In this document: in pieces, positions 45,839 to 56,432 of the stretch
Numbering within the stretch: the first letter of the stretch is position 1
Layout of the letters: every line of letters begins with the position of its first letter
DNA from: Ignavibacteriaceae bacterium
GTDB taxonomy: Bacteria > Bacteroidota > Ignavibacteria > Ignavibacteriales > Ignavibacteriaceae
NCBI GenBank assembly: GCA_020848375.1
Contig: JADLAF010000194.1
Coordinates: forward strand, 1 to 64,000
Length of the DNA: 64,000 nt
Direction: 5' to 3'
Notes under the pieces: generated by a model
The model's database searches: none
What the model was told of the DNA's origin: nothing
What the model saw: only the letters and a program-made list of their open reading frames with translations
Position numbers and translations under genes: made by a program

Positions 45839-47495
45839 TCTCGTCCTCTTTCTTTTCGCATTCGAAAGCACTTTTTCTCAGAACGGACCGCTGGTACGTT
45901 CTGAAAATGGCGTTGTTGTTTCAGCCGAAAAACTTGCATCCAAAGTCGGTCTGACTATACTGAAGCAGGGGGGGAACGCTGTTGATGCTGCAGTTGCCGT
46001 TGGCTTTGCTCTTGCCGTTACATATCCTGTCGCAGGAAACATTGGCGGCGGTGGGTATATGATTATTGTTTTCCCTGACGGAAAGAGTACTTCAGTTGAC
46101 TATCGTGAATCTGCTCCTTTTCTTGCAACAAGAGATATGTATCTGGATGAAAAGGGAGAGTTTCTACCCAATCTAAGTCAGAAAGGTGCACTTTCAGCCG
46201 GAGTTCCAGGTTCAGTTGCCGGTTTGATTTATGCACAAAATAAATACGGTAAACTCCCGTTTGGAAAAGTTATTCAGCCAGCCATAAATCTTGCCTCAGA
46301 AGGATTTCCGCTTCCTGTTTCCACAGCACAATCTTTTGAAAACTCTCAAAGATCTTTCAGCGAGTTTCCTGCTTCCATGAAAATCTTCTCGAAAAATGGA
46401 AATTTTTATAAACACGGAGAGATTTTTAAGCAGCCGGATTTATCAAAGACTCTGACAAGAATCAAAAATTCCGGATTTTCCGGTTTTTATGAAGGGGAGA
46501 CTGCTGACCTTATCGTAGCTTCTATGAAGCAAAATAACGGTATAATCACTCACGATGATCTGAAGAGATATAAGCCGGTTGAGCGCGAGCCATTGCGAAG
46601 CAGCTTTCGTGACTATGAAATCATTTCAATGGGTCCGTCCAGCTCGGGCGGTGTAACACTAATAAATATGCTAAATATCCTTGAAAATTTCAATATTGAA
46701 AGGAATGAGTGGGGCAGCAGCCGTTATCTGCATCTTCTCATTGAAGCAATGAAACTAGCTTACGCGGACAGGGCAGAACATTTGGGAGACCCGGATTTCT
46801 TTCCCGTGCCGACAACCGGCTTACTTTCCAAGGAATATGCACTTAAACGCTCTAAACTAATCGGTGAAAATGCCAGTCCGTCTGCTGAGATTTCATTTGG
46901 CAGACCTGAAAGTGAACAGACCACTCACTATTCCGTTTTTGACAAAGATGGAATTGCGGTCAGTGTTACCACGACAATTAATTCAGGATACGGTTCCAAA
47001 CTTGTTGTGGATGGGGCTGGTTTTCTGCTTAATAATGAAATGGATGATTTTTCGGCAAAACCGGGAGTCCCAAATCAGTTTGGTTTGGTTGGTAATGAAG
47101 CAAACGCCATTGAACCCTTTAAAAGAATGTTAAGTTCGATGACACCCACAATCGTACTCAAGAATAACAGACCGTGGCTGATCATCGGAACCCCTGGCGG
47201 CTCGACCATTATAACCGGTGTCTTACAGGTTATTCTGAATGCTACTATTTTTAAGATGGAGCTTCGACAAGCCATAGATATGCCGAGAATTCATCATCAG
47301 TGGCTGCCTGACGAAATTTTTCATGAGAGGCATGCTCTTTCAGTGGATGTAATAGAAAATCTGAAGAATAGAGGTCATATTGTCGGTCAGGTTCGGCAGC
47401 TTAACTTAATGGAGGGGATACTGATTGATCCTGAAACGGGCATAAAGTGGGGGTACAGTGATTCAAGGGGAAGCGGTTCCGCTGAAGGGTACTGA
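45810..47495 (+). CDS. ggt: Gamma-glutamyltransferase
   Basis: KQGGNAVDAAVAVGFALAVTYPVAGNIGGGGYM, TTHYSVFDKDGIAVSVTTTINSGYGS, GFLLNNEMDDFSAKPG, GTPGGSTIITGVLQVILN. Confidence 0.96.
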   Translation: MLMLKSIFFSLVLFLFAFESTFSQNGPLVRSENGVVVSAEKLASKVGLTILKQGGNAVDAAVAVGFALAVTYPVAGNIGGGGYMIIVFPDGKSTSVDYRESAPFLATRDMYLDEKGEFLPNLSQKGALSAGVPGSVAGLIYAQNKYGKLPFGKVIQPAINLASEGFPLPVSTAQSFENSQRSFSEFPASMKIFSKNGNFYKHGEIFKQPDLSKTLTRIKNSGFSGFYEGETADLIVASMKQNNGIITHDDLKRYKPVEREPLRSSFRDYEIISMGPSSSGGVTLINMLNILENFNIERNEWGSSRYLHLLIEAMKLAYADRAEHLGDPDFFPVPTTGLLSKEYALKRSKLIGENASPSAEISFGRPESEQTTHYSVFDKDGIAVSVTTTINSGYGSKLVVDGAGFLLNNEMDDFSAKPGVPNQFGLVGNEANAIEPFKRMLSSMTPTIVLKNNRPWLIIGTPGGSTIITGVLQVILNATIFKMELRQAIDMPRIHHQWLPDEIFHERHALSVDVIENLKNRGHIVGQVRQLNLMEGILIDPETGIKWGYSDSRGSGSAEGY

Positions 47496-47869
47496 TGATC
47501 ATCGGTGTTGGAACTGATGTTATTGAAATCAGCCGTATCAGGGATAGTATAGAAAAATTTGGCGACAGGTTTATCAGTAAGATTTTTACTGAAGCGGAGA
47601 TTGCCTATTGCAGTTCAAAGGCAGACCCGGCTCTGCATTATTCCGGCCGTTTTGCGGTTAAAGAAGCTGTTGTCAAGGCACTTTCTCACGTTTACAAGGG
47701 AGCATTCATCTTTCCTGAGATAGAGGTGCTGAATGAATCTGACGGCATCCCAAAAGTTTTTCTGAAAGGGAGGTTAGAGGGGGTACTGACAGGGAAGATG
47801 GTCATCCATGTATCGTTAAGTCATTCCCTTACTGTCGCTTCCGGTATTGCTGTAATTAGCTCTGATTGA
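47495..47869 (+). CDS. acpS: Holo-ACP synthase
   Basis: IGVGTDVIEISRI, YSGRFAVKEAVVKAL, HVSLSHSLTVASGIAVI. Confidence 0.95.
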   Translation: MIIGVGTDVIEISRIRDSIEKFGDRFISKIFTEAEIAYCSSKADPALHYSGRFAVKEAVVKALSHVYKGAFIFPEIEVLNESDGIPKVFLKGRLEGVLTGKMVIHVSLSHSLTVASGIAVISSD

Positions 47870-48032
47870 CCTTTTACCCGCCTTAAAACCCCCAAAACGC
47901 AAATTTGCCTTAGAATAGCACCGTCCTTTTTAATATATTTAAAGTTTGGGTAGGCAAAAATATCCCAAAAATGGCTAAAAAAACTTACAATTTGAGAACT
48001 GCAATAATCCGGCACGTAACCATAAAAGCGAG

Positions 48033-48572
48033 GTGGTCTTCGAAGCAAGAGAAAAAAAATTCGGTTCGCTCAATGCCAAAGTTCTGGTATTAAACCAGAG
48101 CTATGAGCCGCTAACGCTCTGTACTGTAAAAAAGGCCGTAATATTACTTCTTCTTGGAAAAGCTGAAGTAGTGATTAAGGACTCCAGGAAACAGGTGAAG
48201 TCGGTTAGTAGGGCGTTAGAATATCCAAGTGTTATTAGATTAAAACGCTATATTCAGATGCCTTACAAAAAAGTGGTGCTCACCAGGAAAAATGTTTTGC
48301 GCCGAGATGGATACCGTTGTGGCTATTGTGGTAGAGGAGATTTACCTCTTACAGTTGACCATATTATACCAAAAGCGAAGAACGGTACTGATTCATGGGA
48401 GAACCTCGTCTGCGCCTGCACTTCCTGCAATAACCGGAAGGGAGATCGTACTCCGGCGGAGGCAAATATGAAATTGCATATTCGTCCAACTGTGCCAAGT
48501 CATATATTGTTTATAAAAAACAGCATGGGAAGGATAGAAGAAACATGGAAACCTTACTTATATTTAAGCTGA
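48033..48572 (+). CDS. HNH endonuclease family protein
   Basis: LRRDGYRCGYCGRGDLPLTVDHIIPKAKNGTDSWENLVCACTSCNNRKGD. Confidence 0.93.
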   Translation: MVFEAREKKFGSLNAKVLVLNQSYEPLTLCTVKKAVILLLLGKAEVVIKDSRKQVKSVSRALEYPSVIRLKRYIQMPYKKVVLTRKNVLRRDGYRCGYCGRGDLPLTVDHIIPKAKNGTDSWENLVCACTSCNNRKGDRTPAEANMKLHIRPTVPSHILFIKNSMGRIEETWKPYLYLS

Positions 48573-48587
48573 ATTATTGTTAATACC

Positions 48588-49568
48588 ATGAAGAAAAAGA
48601 GAATACTCAGCGGAATGCGTCCAACCGGGAAACTTCATCTCGGTCATTATGTCGGAGCCCTTGAAAACTGGATTTCTCTCCAGAATGAGTACGATAATTA
48701 TCATTTAATTGCTGATTATCATGTACTTACAACACGTCTTGAAACATCAGATATTTATCAGGACTCGATTGATATGCTCATTGACTGGCTCGCGGCAGGG
48801 CTGGACCCGGAGAAAAGTCCTATGTTTCGCCAGTCCCAAATAAAAGAACATTCTGAGCTGCATCTGATTTTCTCAATGTTAATCGCTGAAAACCGACTTA
48901 AGAGAAACCCTTCCCTTAAAGACCAGATCCGAGATCTCCATATTGAAAACGTTTCTTACGGTCACCTTGGATATCCCGTTCTGCAGGCGGCTGATATCTT
49001 ATTGTATAAAGGTGATTTAGTTCCTGTAGGTGAAGATCAGCTTCCGCACATTGAAATCACTAGAGAAATTTCGCGTTCCTTTAACAGAACCTATGGTGAG
49101 GTTTTTCCGGAACCAGAATCAAAGTTATCAGTATTTGCCCGATTGACTGGTTTAGACGGCAATGCAAAAATGAGCAAGTCGCTGAATAACAGTATTCTGC
49201 TTTCCGATGAGCCGGCGGTTGTTGAACTAAAAATAAAAAAAGCCGTTACTGATCCTCTTAAGGTGAGAAAGGGAGACCCCGGCAGGCCGGATATTTGCAC
49301 AATATTTTCTTATCATAAAAAATTTAATCCTGCTGAAGTCCCTGCTATTGACCGTGAATGCAGAAGCGGTGCCTTAGGATGTGCTGAATGTAAAAGGAAG
49401 ATTACAACTGCTATTAATGACTTTCTTGCTCCTTTTATTGAGAAAAGAAAAGAACTTGAGTCAAGACCGGATGATGTATTAAACATCCTGCATGATGGTG
49501 AGTCAAGAGCTAAAATAGTTGCCGCTGAAACCATGAGTCAGGTTCGACAGGTAATGAGGATCGGCTGA
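48588..49568 (+). CDS. trpS: Tryptophanyl-tRNA synthetase
   Basis: SGMRPTGKLHLGHYVGALENW, KMSKSLNNSI, YPVLQAADILLY. Confidence 0.97.
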   Translation: MKKKRILSGMRPTGKLHLGHYVGALENWISLQNEYDNYHLIADYHVLTTRLETSDIYQDSIDMLIDWLAAGLDPEKSPMFRQSQIKEHSELHLIFSMLIAENRLKRNPSLKDQIRDLHIENVSYGHLGYPVLQAADILLYKGDLVPVGEDQLPHIEITREISRSFNRTYGEVFPEPESKLSVFARLTGLDGNAKMSKSLNNSILLSDEPAVVELKIKKAVTDPLKVRKGDPGRPDICTIFSYHKKFNPAEVPAIDRECRSGALGCAECKRKITTAINDFLAPFIEKRKELESRPDDVLNILHDGESRAKIVAAETMSQVRQVMRIG

Positions 49569-50282
49569 TTGTATAAAGTACGTCTTGATCATTTTGAAGG
49601 TCCGCTTGATCTACTCCTCTTTTTCATAAGGCGTGATGAAATCGATATCTATGATATACCAATCGCTACAATTACCGGAGAGTTTCTGGAATACGTAAAC
49701 CTTATACAAATGCTCGACCTTGAAACGGCTGGAGATTTTATTCTAATGGCTTCAATGCTGATGCATATAAAAGTAAAAATGCTTCTGCCTCGTGAGATTA
49801 ACGCTAAGGGAGAGGAAATTGATCCGCGTGCTGAACTTGTTGCCAGACTGCTTGAGTACAAACGATACAAAGAAATGTCTGAAGACCTTGGATTTATGGA
49901 GTCGGCTGCTAGAAAAATTTCTTTCCGTGGTTATTATGATGAAGATGTAACAGAAACGTTTGCGGATACGGAAAAATTTCTTAAAAATATAACAGTTTTT
50001 GACCTGGCTAAAGCTTTTAAGAGAATAATGGAGCAGCAAAAGCCGGAAGTAATGCATGAAATAAAAAAAGTAAGTGTTACGATTGATGAGCAGATTTTAT
50101 ATGTAAAATCTCAGCTCGCTGAATTCAAGGAACTGCATTTTCTGAGTCTGATAACCAGCATGCATGAAAAAATCAGAATTGTTGTTACCTTTATTGCACT
50201 GCTTGAATTAACCAAGATGGGGGAAATCGGGATTCGCGAATCCTTTGAGTTTAATGATTTTGTTGTTTATAGTATAAGTTAA
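49569..50282 (+). CDS. scpA: Segregation and condensation protein A
   Basis: LDHFEGPLDLLLFFIRRDEIDIYDIPIATIT; followed by scpB. Confidence 0.95.
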   Translation: MYKVRLDHFEGPLDLLLFFIRRDEIDIYDIPIATITGEFLEYVNLIQMLDLETAGDFILMASMLMHIKVKMLLPREINAKGEEIDPRAELVARLLEYKRYKEMSEDLGFMESAARKISFRGYYDEDVTETFADTEKFLKNITVFDLAKAFKRIMEQQKPEVMHEIKKVSVTIDEQILYVKSQLAEFKELHFLSLITSMHEKIRIVVTFIALLELTKMGEIGIRESFEFNDFVVYSIS

Positions 50283-51049
50283 TGGATAGTCTTTATAATA
50301 ATATCGTCGAAGCTCTGATTTTTTCATCAGATGAGCCAATTCCGCCAAAGCAGATTATTGAGGCGATTAAAGGAATTGATGGTGAAGACATTGAGATATC
50401 TGAAGAAGACATCGAATTATGCGTTGATGATCTAAATCGGAAGTACGAAGAGAATAGTTTTTCTTTCAGAATCAGCAGAATAGCCAGGGGTTTTACATTT
50501 GCCACTAAACCTGAATTCGCCAAATACCTTGGTTTTCTTTCAACTGAAAAAAGCAAAAGAAGACTCAGCCCTGCTGCACTTGAAACTCTGGCTATTATTG
50601 CCTACAAACAGCCGATCACAAAACCTGAACTGGAAGCAATTCGGGGAGTTAATTCTGATTATATCTTGAATATGCTTCTTGAAAAATCTCTCATCACAAT
50701 TACCGGAAGAGCTGAAAAAATTGGGCGTCCGCTTTTATACGGGACAACAGACGAATTCTTGAAATATTTCGGTCTCTACAAAATTTCTGATTTACCCAAG
50801 CCGCGGGAAATTGAAGAAATCATGCAGGATGAAGATTTTCAGGAACAGCGAAGAAAGATATATATGAATGCATTAGAAGAAATAGCGGAGGCATCTGAGT
50901 CTGCTTCGGAAAGTCCTGTAATTACCTCAGATAGTCCTGACAATGGAGACAATTTTGATACCCAGAACGAATTTGATAACCAGGATGAAGATATAGATGT
51001 TACTCTACCTGAAATAAGTGAAACGGATACAGATGATACGGCTCAATAA
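50282..51049 (+). CDS. scpB: Segregation and condensation protein B
   Basis: ALIFSSDEPIPPKQI, LSPAALETLAIIAYKQPITKPELEAIRGV. Confidence 0.95.
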   Translation: MDSLYNNIVEALIFSSDEPIPPKQIIEAIKGIDGEDIEISEEDIELCVDDLNRKYEENSFSFRISRIARGFTFATKPEFAKYLGFLSTEKSKRRLSPAALETLAIIAYKQPITKPELEAIRGVNSDYILNMLLEKSLITITGRAEKIGRPLLYGTTDEFLKYFGLYKISDLPKPREIEEIMQDEDFQEQRRKIYMNALEEIAEASESASESPVITSDSPDNGDNFDTQNEFDNQDEDIDVTLPEISETDTDDTAQ

Positions 51050-51740
51050 CTTTATAGCTGCATCGGGAATTTGCTCCCGCAGACAGGCAGACGAATATAT
51101 CAAGCAGGGAAGAGTGGATGTAAATCGTAAAACTGTTACCGATTTTGGTATTTTTATTGAGCCCGATAAGGATGAGGTGCGTTTTGACGGCGAAAAAATC
51201 CGACCAAAAGAACACATCTATATTCTGCTTAACAAGCCCAAAGGGGTTGTATCCACAACATCCGATGAAAAGGGAAGAAAAACAGTAATTGATTTAATTA
51301 AGACAAAAGAACGAATCTTTCCTGTCGGACGGCTTGATTACAACACAACGGGAGTGATACTTCTTACTAATGACGGGGATTTTACTAATGTCATGCTGCA
51401 TCCGGGCAATAAGGTGCCCCGAACGTATATTACTGAAATTCATAAACCGCTTTCGGAAGAGGACCAGCGCAAACTTGAACATGGTTTTGTTTTTGAAGGC
51501 AAATTCTCAAAATTTGAAAAAGTGAAAGTGCAAAAGAAAGGGGAAGTAGTTGAAGTTACGGTTACTGAAGGAAGAAATCATTTTGTTAAAAACTTGTTCA
51601 AGAAGCTTGGTTATTTTGTAAATGAATTGCATAGGAAGTCTTATGCAAATTTTAATGACAGGGATTTGCCATTAGGTGCATACAGATTTATAAATTTGAA
51701 CGAAATTAATGCTTTCTATAAAAATTATGTATCTGAGTAA
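51018..51740 (+). CDS. Pseudouridine synthase, RluB/RsuA family
   Basis: S4 domain RLNNFIAASGICSRRQADEYIKQGRV; FPVGRLDYNTTGVILLTNDGDF. ATG at 51033 may be the real start. Confidence 0.94.
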   Translation: MKRIQMIRLNNFIAASGICSRRQADEYIKQGRVDVNRKTVTDFGIFIEPDKDEVRFDGEKIRPKEHIYILLNKPKGVVSTTSDEKGRKTVIDLIKTKERIFPVGRLDYNTTGVILLTNDGDFTNVMLHPGNKVPRTYITEIHKPLSEEDQRKLEHGFVFEGKFSKFEKVKVQKKGEVVEVTVTEGRNHFVKNLFKKLGYFVNELHRKSYANFNDRDLPLGAYRFINLNEINAFYKNYVSE

Positions 51741-53220
51741 AATATATATACTTTTGATCGGGATTTGTTTCATTTCGCAGTCGGTTTTTTCGCAGAATGA
51801 AACTTTTTCAGCCAAAGCATCAACAACTATTGAAGAGCTTAGAAAAGAGTTCGATCAGTTGTTTGATGATCCTGATTTTTTTAACGCACAATGGGGCGTA
51901 TGTATTCAATCTTTAGAAACAGGCGAATTTCTTTACCGTCATAATGAAAACAAACTTCTTATGCCGGCTTCTAATCTTAAATTAGTTACTACTGCTTCTG
52001 GGCTGCAGCTTCTTGGTTCGGAGTTCAGATTCAGGACAGAAATTGGTTATTCCGGTAAAATTGAGGGGACAACACTTAAAGGGGATTTGATTGTCAAAGG
52101 ATTCGGAGACCCAACCATCAGCGGAAGATATACAAAAGACGATGTTCTTAAATATTTTAATGACTGGGCTGACAGTCTCGTTAATCTTGGGATCGAAGAG
52201 GTAACCGGCAACATCATCGGTGATGATAATGCTTTTGATGATATCGGATTAGGAAACGGATGGTCGTGGGATTATGAAAGCTACTGGTATTCAGCACCCT
52301 CGGGAGCCCTTTCGCTGAATGATAATTGTGTTGATATAGTTGTAGCACCTGCTAAACGAGGCGACAAAGCAGACATTAAGATTATTCCTGATAATAAATA
52401 TACGGTAATTGTAAACCGCGTTATAACAGTACCTTTCGACTCTTCAGCAGGAATTGAAATATACCGTGAACGGGGAACTAATGTAATAACGGTTTCAGGT
52501 AAAATCAGAGAGTCCAGCAAGCCGGTTAAATTGTATGCCACTGTAAATAACCCGACACAATATTTTGTTGTAGTTTTAAGAGAGGTTCTAAGAGATAAAG
52601 GCATTAATGTTCGCGGATTTGCAATTGATATTGATGATCTGCAAATTGAAACAGAATCAGATTTTACCGTTATATTTACCCATGAGTCACCGCCTTTAAC
52701 AGAGATTATTAAGGTTATAAATAAAAACAGCCAGAACTTTTATGCAGAACAGCTTCTAAAGGCAATTGCCTATCAAAGAACGGGATTAGGAACTTCAGCA
52801 GCCGGAATACGTCTGATAAAACAAATAACACCACGTATGGGTATCAACTCAGATAATTTTACTATGGCTGATGGTTCCGGATTATCACGCCTTAATCTGG
52901 TATCAGCTCAGCAGTTTGTTTCTTTACTTAGATATATGTACCGATCAGATAATTTTAATGATTTTTATAATTCACTGCCAATTGCGGGTAAGGACGGGAC
53001 GCTCGCTGACCGGATGCGAAAATCTGCCGCATTTGAAAAAATCCGTGCGAAAACAGGATATATTGGCGGCGTGAGGAGTCTCTCCGGCTATGCAGTAACA
53101 GCAGACGGCGAGACGGTTGCGTTTTCGATGATTGTAAATAATTTTACAGTTCCTCTTGTCCTCGCGGAAAATTTGCAGGATATGATCTGCCTGCGGCTCT
53201 CAACACTTAGAAGAAAATAG
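51709..53220 (+). CDS. dacB: D-alanyl-D-alanine carboxypeptidase/endopeptidase (PBP4/DacB-like)
   Basis: MPASNLKLVTTASGLQLLG (SxxK), NKNSQNFYAEQLLKAI (SxN), AKTGYIGGVRSLSGY (KTG). Confidence 0.93.
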   Translation: MLSIKIMYLSKIYILLIGICFISQSVFSQNETFSAKASTTIEELRKEFDQLFDDPDFFNAQWGVCIQSLETGEFLYRHNENKLLMPASNLKLVTTASGLQLLGSEFRFRTEIGYSGKIEGTTLKGDLIVKGFGDPTISGRYTKDDVLKYFNDWADSLVNLGIEEVTGNIIGDDNAFDDIGLGNGWSWDYESYWYSAPSGALSLNDNCVDIVVAPAKRGDKADIKIIPDNKYTVIVNRVITVPFDSSAGIEIYRERGTNVITVSGKIRESSKPVKLYATVNNPTQYFVVVLREVLRDKGINVRGFAIDIDDLQIETESDFTVIFTHESPPLTEIIKVINKNSQNFYAEQLLKAIAYQRTGLGTSAAGIRLIKQITPRMGINSDNFTMADGSGLSRLNLVSAQQFVSLLRYMYRSDNFNDFYNSLPIAGKDGTLADRMRKSAAFEKIRAKTGYIGGVRSLSGYAVTADGETVAFSMIVNNFTVPLVLAENLQDMICLRLSTLRRK

Positions 53221-53228
53221 GAGAATAC

Positions 53229-54731
53229 TTGGACCAGTATATAGTTGAAGATACAAATAGTCTTATAGAAAGAAGAATAGAAGAAATTCAACTTCTTCAG
53301 GAGCGCGGTGTTAATGTATTTGCATATTCTTTTGATACAGATTCAAATGCAGCTAAAATAAAAAATGAATTCGTTGATGAATCATTAGCCGAAGTCTCTA
53401 TTGCTGGAAGAATTATGGCAATCCGTCGTATGGGTAAAGCGAGTTTTGCATCTATTCAGGATCAGACCGGAAGAATTCAAATATATATTAAAAAGGATGA
53501 TGTCGGCGAAGTCTATGAGAATTTCAAGCTCATGGATATCGGTGATATTATTGGCATAAGGGGTTATACCTTCAGAACCAAAACCGGTGAAATATCTGTT
53601 CACTGCCGCGAGCTTTTACTTCTGGCTAAAGCGGTCAGGCCAATTCCCATTCCAAAAGAGGTTACTGATGAGCAGGGGAACAAAACGGTATTTGACCAGT
53701 TCGCTGATAAAGAACTCCGGTATCGCCAGCGTTATGTGGATCTGATTGTGAATCCAGAAGTTCGGGATGTTTTTGTTAAAAGAAGTAAAATTATTTCGGC
53801 TATGAGAAGGTTCCTGGATGACAGCGGACTTCTTGAAGTTGAAACACCGGTACTGCAGCCGCAATATGGAGGGGCTTCTGCAAGACCATTTGTTACCAAA
53901 CACAATGCTCTTGGCATTCCGCTTTACCTTCGCATTGCAGATGAGCTTTACCTTAAGCGTCTGATTGTAGGCGGATTTGAAGGGGTATATGAAATTTCAA
54001 AAGACTTCAGAAATGAAGGAATGGATAAAACTCATAACCCTGAGTTTACCATGATGGAGTGTTACGTCGCATACAAAGACTATAACTGGATGATGAATTT
54101 TGTGGAGGATATGGTCAATTATATTGTAGCAAAAGTATTTGAAAAGACTTCATTTGAGGTTGACGGTGTTACCATTTCCTTTGGAGGTAAATGGAACAGA
54201 GTAAGTATGGTTGAAGAGATTAGAAAGAAAACCGGGCTTGATATTCTTACGGCAAATGCAGATGAATTGACCGAGGCAGTTAAAACGCACGGCGGAGAAG
54301 TTGGAAATGTCCGTACGCGGGGAAAGCTGATAGACGAACTTTTCAGTGTAACTGTTCAGCCGGAATTAATTCAGCCCTCATTTGTAATTGATTATCCGGT
54401 GGAGATTTCACCGCTCGCTAAAAAGCACAGAGATATCCCAGGACTGGTTGAGAGATTTGAAGGATATATATGCGGCAGAGAAATTTGCAATGCATTCAGT
54501 GAATTAAACGATCCGTTTGATCAGCATGAAAGATTCAAACAGCAACTTGCAGACCGCGACTCAGGTGATGACGAAGCTCAGGTTTTGGATGAAGACTTCA
54601 TCAATGCTCTGCAATACGGTATGCCTCCAACAGCGGGACTTGGAATCGGGATTGACCGTTTAGTAATGCTGTTGACTAATCAGCCGTCAATACGGGACGT
54701 AATTTTATTCCCTACAATGAAACCTGTCTGA
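53229..54731 (+). CDS. lysS: Lysyl-tRNA synthetase (class II)
   Basis: FLEVETP-type motif 2 region, RIADELYLKRLIVGGFEGVYEISKDFRNEGMDKTHNPEFTMMECYVAYKDY, GLGIGIDRLVMLLTNQPSIRDVILFPTMKP. Confidence 0.97.
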   Translation: MDQYIVEDTNSLIERRIEEIQLLQERGVNVFAYSFDTDSNAAKIKNEFVDESLAEVSIAGRIMAIRRMGKASFASIQDQTGRIQIYIKKDDVGEVYENFKLMDIGDIIGIRGYTFRTKTGEISVHCRELLLLAKAVRPIPIPKEVTDEQGNKTVFDQFADKELRYRQRYVDLIVNPEVRDVFVKRSKIISAMRRFLDDSGLLEVETPVLQPQYGGASARPFVTKHNALGIPLYLRIADELYLKRLIVGGFEGVYEISKDFRNEGMDKTHNPEFTMMECYVAYKDYNWMMNFVEDMVNYIVAKVFEKTSFEVDGVTISFGGKWNRVSMVEEIRKKTGLDILTANADELTEAVKTHGGEVGNVRTRGKLIDELFSVTVQPELIQPSFVIDYPVEISPLAKKHRDIPGLVERFEGYICGREICNAFSELNDPFDQHERFKQQLADRDSGDDEAQVLDEDFINALQYGMPPTAGLGIGIDRLVMLLTNQPSIRDVILFPTMKPV

Positions 54732-54734
54732 CGG

Positions 54735-55700
54735 ATGAAGCAGATTTGCTATCTGATTATTTTTCTTTTAGGGTCTGGTTCCGGATCAAAGCTATTTGCA
54801 GGAGGTCAGGATTCCTTGTTATATATCAGCAAACTTGAACTAATGAATCTGGTCAGAAATCAGCAGAACCTTCCTTACGAAATGAATCTGACTGAATTTT
54901 ACCCTAATGTTGATGTTAACGCTCAGAAGATTGACTATCTGATGTTCGGTTTGCTTGGCACTGCTACTCTGGGCACAGGATTGGCAGTACATTTTTATCA
55001 GGCGAATGCCTGGTGGAAGGAGCAGAGAACGGGGTTTAAAATTGTGAACGACTGGGACTATGCTCTCTGGATTGATAAAGTAGGGCACTTCTACGGAACA
55101 GGATTAATGCAGCATGTTTTTTCAGCAGCTCTTGAAGGTTCTAAATTCAATCTTGAAAACTCCGCCTGGATTGGCGCGGGATTGGCTTTAAGCTTTCAGT
55201 TATTTGTTGAAATAGAAGATGGGTTTGGCCCTCAATGGGGTTTTAGTCCGGGAGATGCCTTGTTTGATGTTTTAGGAGCATCTTATCCGGTATTTCAGTA
55301 TTACTATCCTCATCTGAAAAATTATCAGTTGAAGTTCAGCTATTATCCGGTTGATTTAAATAAGGTGAGTCCGACTTCAGGTCAGAAGCATATTCTGATA
55401 GATGATTATTCAGGACAGAAATTCTGGTTGTCTTTCAGAATGAAGAAACTGCTTCCTTATGACATTGCAAAGATCTGGCCTTCATGGCTGGCTCTGGCAG
55501 TCGGATACGGAGTAAAAAATCTGGACGGCTCCGGAGGCGGGCAGAAAGATGTATATATTGCTTTTGATCTGGATATAGAGGCATTGCCACTTCACGGAAA
55601 AACCTGGGGTTTTATTAAGAATACATTAAATTATGCACATTTCCCTATGCCGGGTGTCCGAGTGACAAACAATGTGGCTTTTTTTGGTCTTTGTTATTAG
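54735..55700 (+). CDS. DUF2279-like exported protein
   Basis: DYALWIDKVGHFYGTGLMQHVFSAALEGS...FQLFVEIEDGFGPQWGFSPGDALFDVLGA. Confidence 0.75.
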   Translation: MKQICYLIIFLLGSGSGSKLFAGGQDSLLYISKLELMNLVRNQQNLPYEMNLTEFYPNVDVNAQKIDYLMFGLLGTATLGTGLAVHFYQANAWWKEQRTGFKIVNDWDYALWIDKVGHFYGTGLMQHVFSAALEGSKFNLENSAWIGAGLALSFQLFVEIEDGFGPQWGFSPGDALFDVLGASYPVFQYYYPHLKNYQLKFSYYPVDLNKVSPTSGQKHILIDDYSGQKFWLSFRMKKLLPYDIAKIWPSWLALAVGYGVKNLDGSGGGQKDVYIAFDLDIEALPLHGKTWGFIKNTLNYAHFPMPGVRVTNNVAFFGLCY

Positions 55701-55706
55701 AGTGTT

Positions 55707-56432
55707 TTGAAATTAAGTATTATCATCCCGACATTAAATGAAGAGAAACTTCTTCCAAATTTAATGATCCAGCTTCAGGAGATTAAAAAAAAATACCCAG
55801 ATGTTGAGATTATTATTTCAGACGGAGGTAGCAAAGACAAAACTCTGACAATAGCACATGAATTTGGATGTACAATTGTGAAAGATGAAGCAATTAAAGG
55901 AAACATTGCTTCAGGTAGAAACTATGGCGCTGTACATTCAAAAGGTGATGTGTTGCTCTTTATAAATGCAGATATTCGTTTCCAGAATCCTGCAACTTTT
56001 TTTGACTATACTTTTAATAATTTTTCGTCAAGCATTTTTGCTGCTATGACTTGCTACGTCAGAACTTTCCCTGAGGAGTCCCGTCTTGCAGATGAGATTT
56101 TTCATACTTTTTACAATGCCTATTTTATATTTTTGAATCGTATAGGTATTGGAATGGGAAGGGGGGAGTGTCAGGTTGTTAAGCGAAATATTTTTAACGA
56201 AGTAGGTGGTTATAATACCCAACTGGCCGCCGGTGAAGATTTTGATTTATTCAGAAGAATTAGAAACAGCGGTCAGAAAATATTGTTCAATAGAAATTTC
56301 ATAGTTTATGAATCACCCAGACGTTACCGTAAATTAGGTTATTTGGGTGTTGCCTCTCTATGGACAAAAAATGCAGTTTCGATTCTCCTTAAGAATAAAT
56401 CTATTTCCAAAGTCTGGGAGCAGGTGAGATAA
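55707..56432 (+). CDS. Family 2 glycosyltransferase
   Basis: LSIIIPTLNEEKLLPNLM, VEIIISDGGSKDKT, FINADIRF; TTG start. Confidence 0.92.
   Translation: MKLSIIIPTLNEEKLLPNLMIQLQEIKKKYPDVEIIISDGGSKDKTLTIAHEFGCTIVKDEAIKGNIASGRNYGAVHSKGDVLLFINADIRFQNPATFFDYTFNNFSSSIFAAMTCYVRTFPEESRLADEIFHTFYNAYFIFLNRIGIGMGRGECQVVKRNIFNEVGGYNTQLAAGEDFDLFRRIRNSGQKILFNRNFIVYESPRRYRKLGYLGVASLWTKNAVSILLKNKSISKVWEQVR

Noticed and set aside
48033-48572. HNH endonuclease as part of a restriction or defence system
   Set aside because: No methyltransferase, specificity or defence partner nearby; it matches the widespread stand-alone housekeeping HNH family and sits among core genes.
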